Source: Guyanagaster necrorhizus
Lineage: Eukaryota; Basidiomycota; Agaricomycetes; Agaricales; Physalacriaceae
Assembly (NCBI RefSeq): GCF_019112545.1
Contig: NW_025064920.1
Location: 1 to 64,000 of the forward strand
DNA: 64,000 bases
Direction of reading: 5' to 3'
The translations under genes and the position numbers were made by a program. Each line of letters opens with the position of its first letter. The stretch's first letter is position 1. The notes beneath the pieces were generated by a model, which had not been told where the DNA came from, searched no databases, and saw nothing but the letters and a program-made list of their open reading frames with translations. This document shows, one piece after another, positions 62,101 through 64,000 of this stretch.

Positions 62101-63890
62101 TCGCCTATTCCGACGCGGTTGGTTTGCGTGAGGCTCTCCAACGGACAGAGCATGAACTCCGGGAGGCGAGGCACGCTGAGCGAGTGGTTCGGGAAGATCT
62201 GAGAGCTGGTCTTGCTTCTCAATCTGACTACGAGCACAAACTAGAGAATAGTGATCGTTTGGTTGCTCAAATACTCGACGTTGCCCTAGCCTTCCGGGTG
62301 TCCCATGAAAAGGCTATGGCTTCCGCACAAACGATGACTTCCCATCCGGGCTCGGGATCGAAGCATTCAACGGCAGGTTTGGGCGAATCTGTTTTTTCTT
62401 CAGGACTGCGGCATAATATTGTAGGACAACCAGATGAACCGTCACCTATCGATCCTTCAGATCCTGCGGCAGCTTTGGAAGCGCTGCGAGCATTTGATCA
62501 TGACCATTTCCTCGAAGCCATAACGAAGGTCGGCTCGACGATTCGGAAGTGGCAGAAGCAATGCAAAGAATACAGAGAGCGTGCGAAGGGAAGAATTTCG
62601 TTCAGGAACTTTGCAAAAGGGGACCTTGCACTCTTTCTCCCCACTAGAAATTCAATATCTAAACCTTGGGCTGCATTCAATGGTCAGCCGTCTCCCCTCT
62701 CTGGTGCTCCGCCGGATCCTGATGTCTCTCCGACAGTATTCTTTCCGCATTACTTCCTTCAGGCTCACGGGCACCTTGCTGAGCAATTGAAAACAAGAGA
62801 ATGGATCGTTGCACGTATTACGTCCATCACTGAACGGGTCGTCGACCATAATGTCAGTTTGTTCCAGATAACTACTTGCATTTCCCTGATTGTTTCACAG
62901 GACCCAACCAGTAATCCGTATGGCTTGAGTGACGGCGTCAAGTACTACATGTTGCAGGTTGAGGATTGGACACAACCTGCTCAACAGAATCGGCGCCGTT
63001 CCTCCGCTGTCAAGTCAATGAAAGAGCCTGACATCCATCAACAGCCCACAGCTCTTACTAATGGTAGTCCTCCCACATTACCACCAGCACCACCCGAAGC
63101 TGAAGTCGAAGACACCTTCCAAGTGACCTCTCCTGCGACGTCACGTCTCTTTCCCTTGCGCACTCGTGCTAACTCTTCGCCATCCACCCGACCTTCATCT
63201 CTTTCACGTCTTCTTGCCCAGGCTTCTCAGGATCCCCGACCCGAAGAAACTCCATCACCACCATCGCCGCCCCCACCTCCGCCGCCAGTTCGTACACCGT
63301 CACCAGTGCCTCAATCTCCCCAATCTCCTGCTGCCCTTCCCTCACCGACTCACACCGTAGGATCGATACCACACCATGCTCCCATTCTTTCTTCGCCGTT
63401 ACGCCCTGGATCAAGGGCTTCCAAGACATCATCAGCTTCCAGGTTTTCCATAGGCCGAATGCCAGCATTAGGGTCTGTATCATCATCACTGGGTGCAAAA
63501 GCCACGGCCACGACTGCGATATCGGACGAACCCATAGCATCTTCCGTTGAGAGCCAGTACGAGGGGGTTTCCACCGTCCCTCCACCAGACGATTCTATCT
63601 CAAATGGGATGAGCAATATGTTGAACGTTCGTAGAAGGACGACATCTTATCACCGTCCCCCTTCCAGAGCTATTTCGGAGAGTTCAACTTCGAATACCGT
63701 CACAGAGGGTGTTTCCTCGAGGCCTGTGACCACGGCCAGCAGTACTCTTGCGAACCTTGCTAGTAGCTGGGGCGTTTCGTTTACCCGGAAGAAAAAGGCT
63801 GCGATTAGCCTTCTTTCAACAACGGAAGAGTCTCGACCCGTTTCGCCGTCGCTGGATACACCAACCAACGATGCTTTCCAGCCTATATGA
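59136..63890 (+). CDS. ATG11: Selective-autophagy scaffold ATG11 (RB1CC1/FIP200-like)
   Basis: First exons 59136-59177, 59228-59256, 59309-59438, 59491-59587 and 59644-60228 join in frame, followed by 60361-60419, about 60495-60781, 60835 onward, and the large exon ending at TGA 63888-63890. The N-terminus (MLQICRAEDGQAFQVNATLRDIE) is a ubiquitin-like region as in Atg11/FIP200, followed by a helical Atg17-like region. Long coiled coil spans about 61380-62270 (heptads of ERDRADRLERELHEARAQ type). The C-terminal claw domain is recognisable by GDLALFLPTRN, KPWAAFNG, FFPHYFLQ, REWIVARITSITERVVD and GVKYYMLQVEDW, interrupted by a 54-bp in-frame intron at 62853-62900. A Pro/Ser-rich tail follows. 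ATG11 tethers cargo receptors to the Atg1 kinase at the phagophore. Total about 1,250-1,300 residues. Confidence 0.9.
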
Positions 63891-64000
63891 TTGTATCTTT
63901 GCTGTAGAAACGAGTTGAAACACAACTCTGGATCATCATCTTTTTTTTTATCCCACATTGTATCTTTGGAACTTACATATTTTTGTGCATCTAATGATTA
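63891..64000. other. 3' flank of ATG11
   Basis: 3' UTR-like sequence with a poly-T tract; no further gene before the window ends. Confidence 0.5.

Overview
This window looks like a gene-rich stretch of a basidiomycete nuclear genome, most likely an agaricomycete mushroom-forming fungus. Introns are very short (mostly 45-60 bp, GT..AG, often with a CTRAC-like branch site). The accessory families are typical of that group: FunK1 kinase remnants, DUF3435/FluG-type recombinase remnants and expanded P450s. Housekeeping genes are fully eukaryotic. I joined exons by hand from frame continuity and splice signals. Where exon lengths summed to a whole reading frame I give exact exon coordinates.

Region 1 (1-5.5 kb) is a decayed Ty3/gypsy retrotransposon on the minus strand, almost free of CpG, with a separate solo LTR (766-1227) inside its reverse-transcriptase gene. 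Region 2 (6-8.1 kb) holds a 0.1 kb direct repeat and a multi-exon two-TM surface protein. Region 3 (9.4-12.5 kb) is a CSC1/OSCA-type mechanosensitive channel gene, followed by 3.7 kb with little recognisable content. Region 4 (16-22.1 kb) contains a mitochondrial AIM9-like phosphotransferase, a DUF1769 protein with a GC-AG intron, and a secreted or membrane-anchored Cys-rich protein. Region 5 (25-29.6 kb) is conserved housekeeping: RPB11 and ribosomal protein uL15 are divergently transcribed, followed by an MGRN1-type RING E3 ligase.

Region 6 (30.8-42.7 kb) is the most unusual. Downstream of an Ecm3-like auxin-efflux-carrier family gene lies a cytochrome P450 pseudogene split into three pieces. 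A FunK1 kinase remnant interrupts one of its exons. A 4.3 kb block, carrying a small gene and a broken DUF3435 tyrosine-recombinase-like gene, sits exactly where one of its introns should be. An intact 14-exon P450 paralogue follows directly and serves as the internal reference for this reconstruction. Region 7 (43.3-48.4 kb) holds an MFS sugar transporter and a seven-TM protein, both on the minus strand, followed by about 3.9 kb without a recognisable intact gene. Region 8 (52.3-63.9 kb) holds three plus-strand genes: a large PH-domain protein, the PP1 phosphatase catalytic subunit (with an exceptionally long first intron), and the selective-autophagy scaffold ATG11.

Core genes (RPB11, uL15, PP1, ATG11, E3 ligase) alternate with accessory, repeat-disturbed stretches. 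I saw no biosynthetic core enzyme, CRISPR array or tRNA gene.
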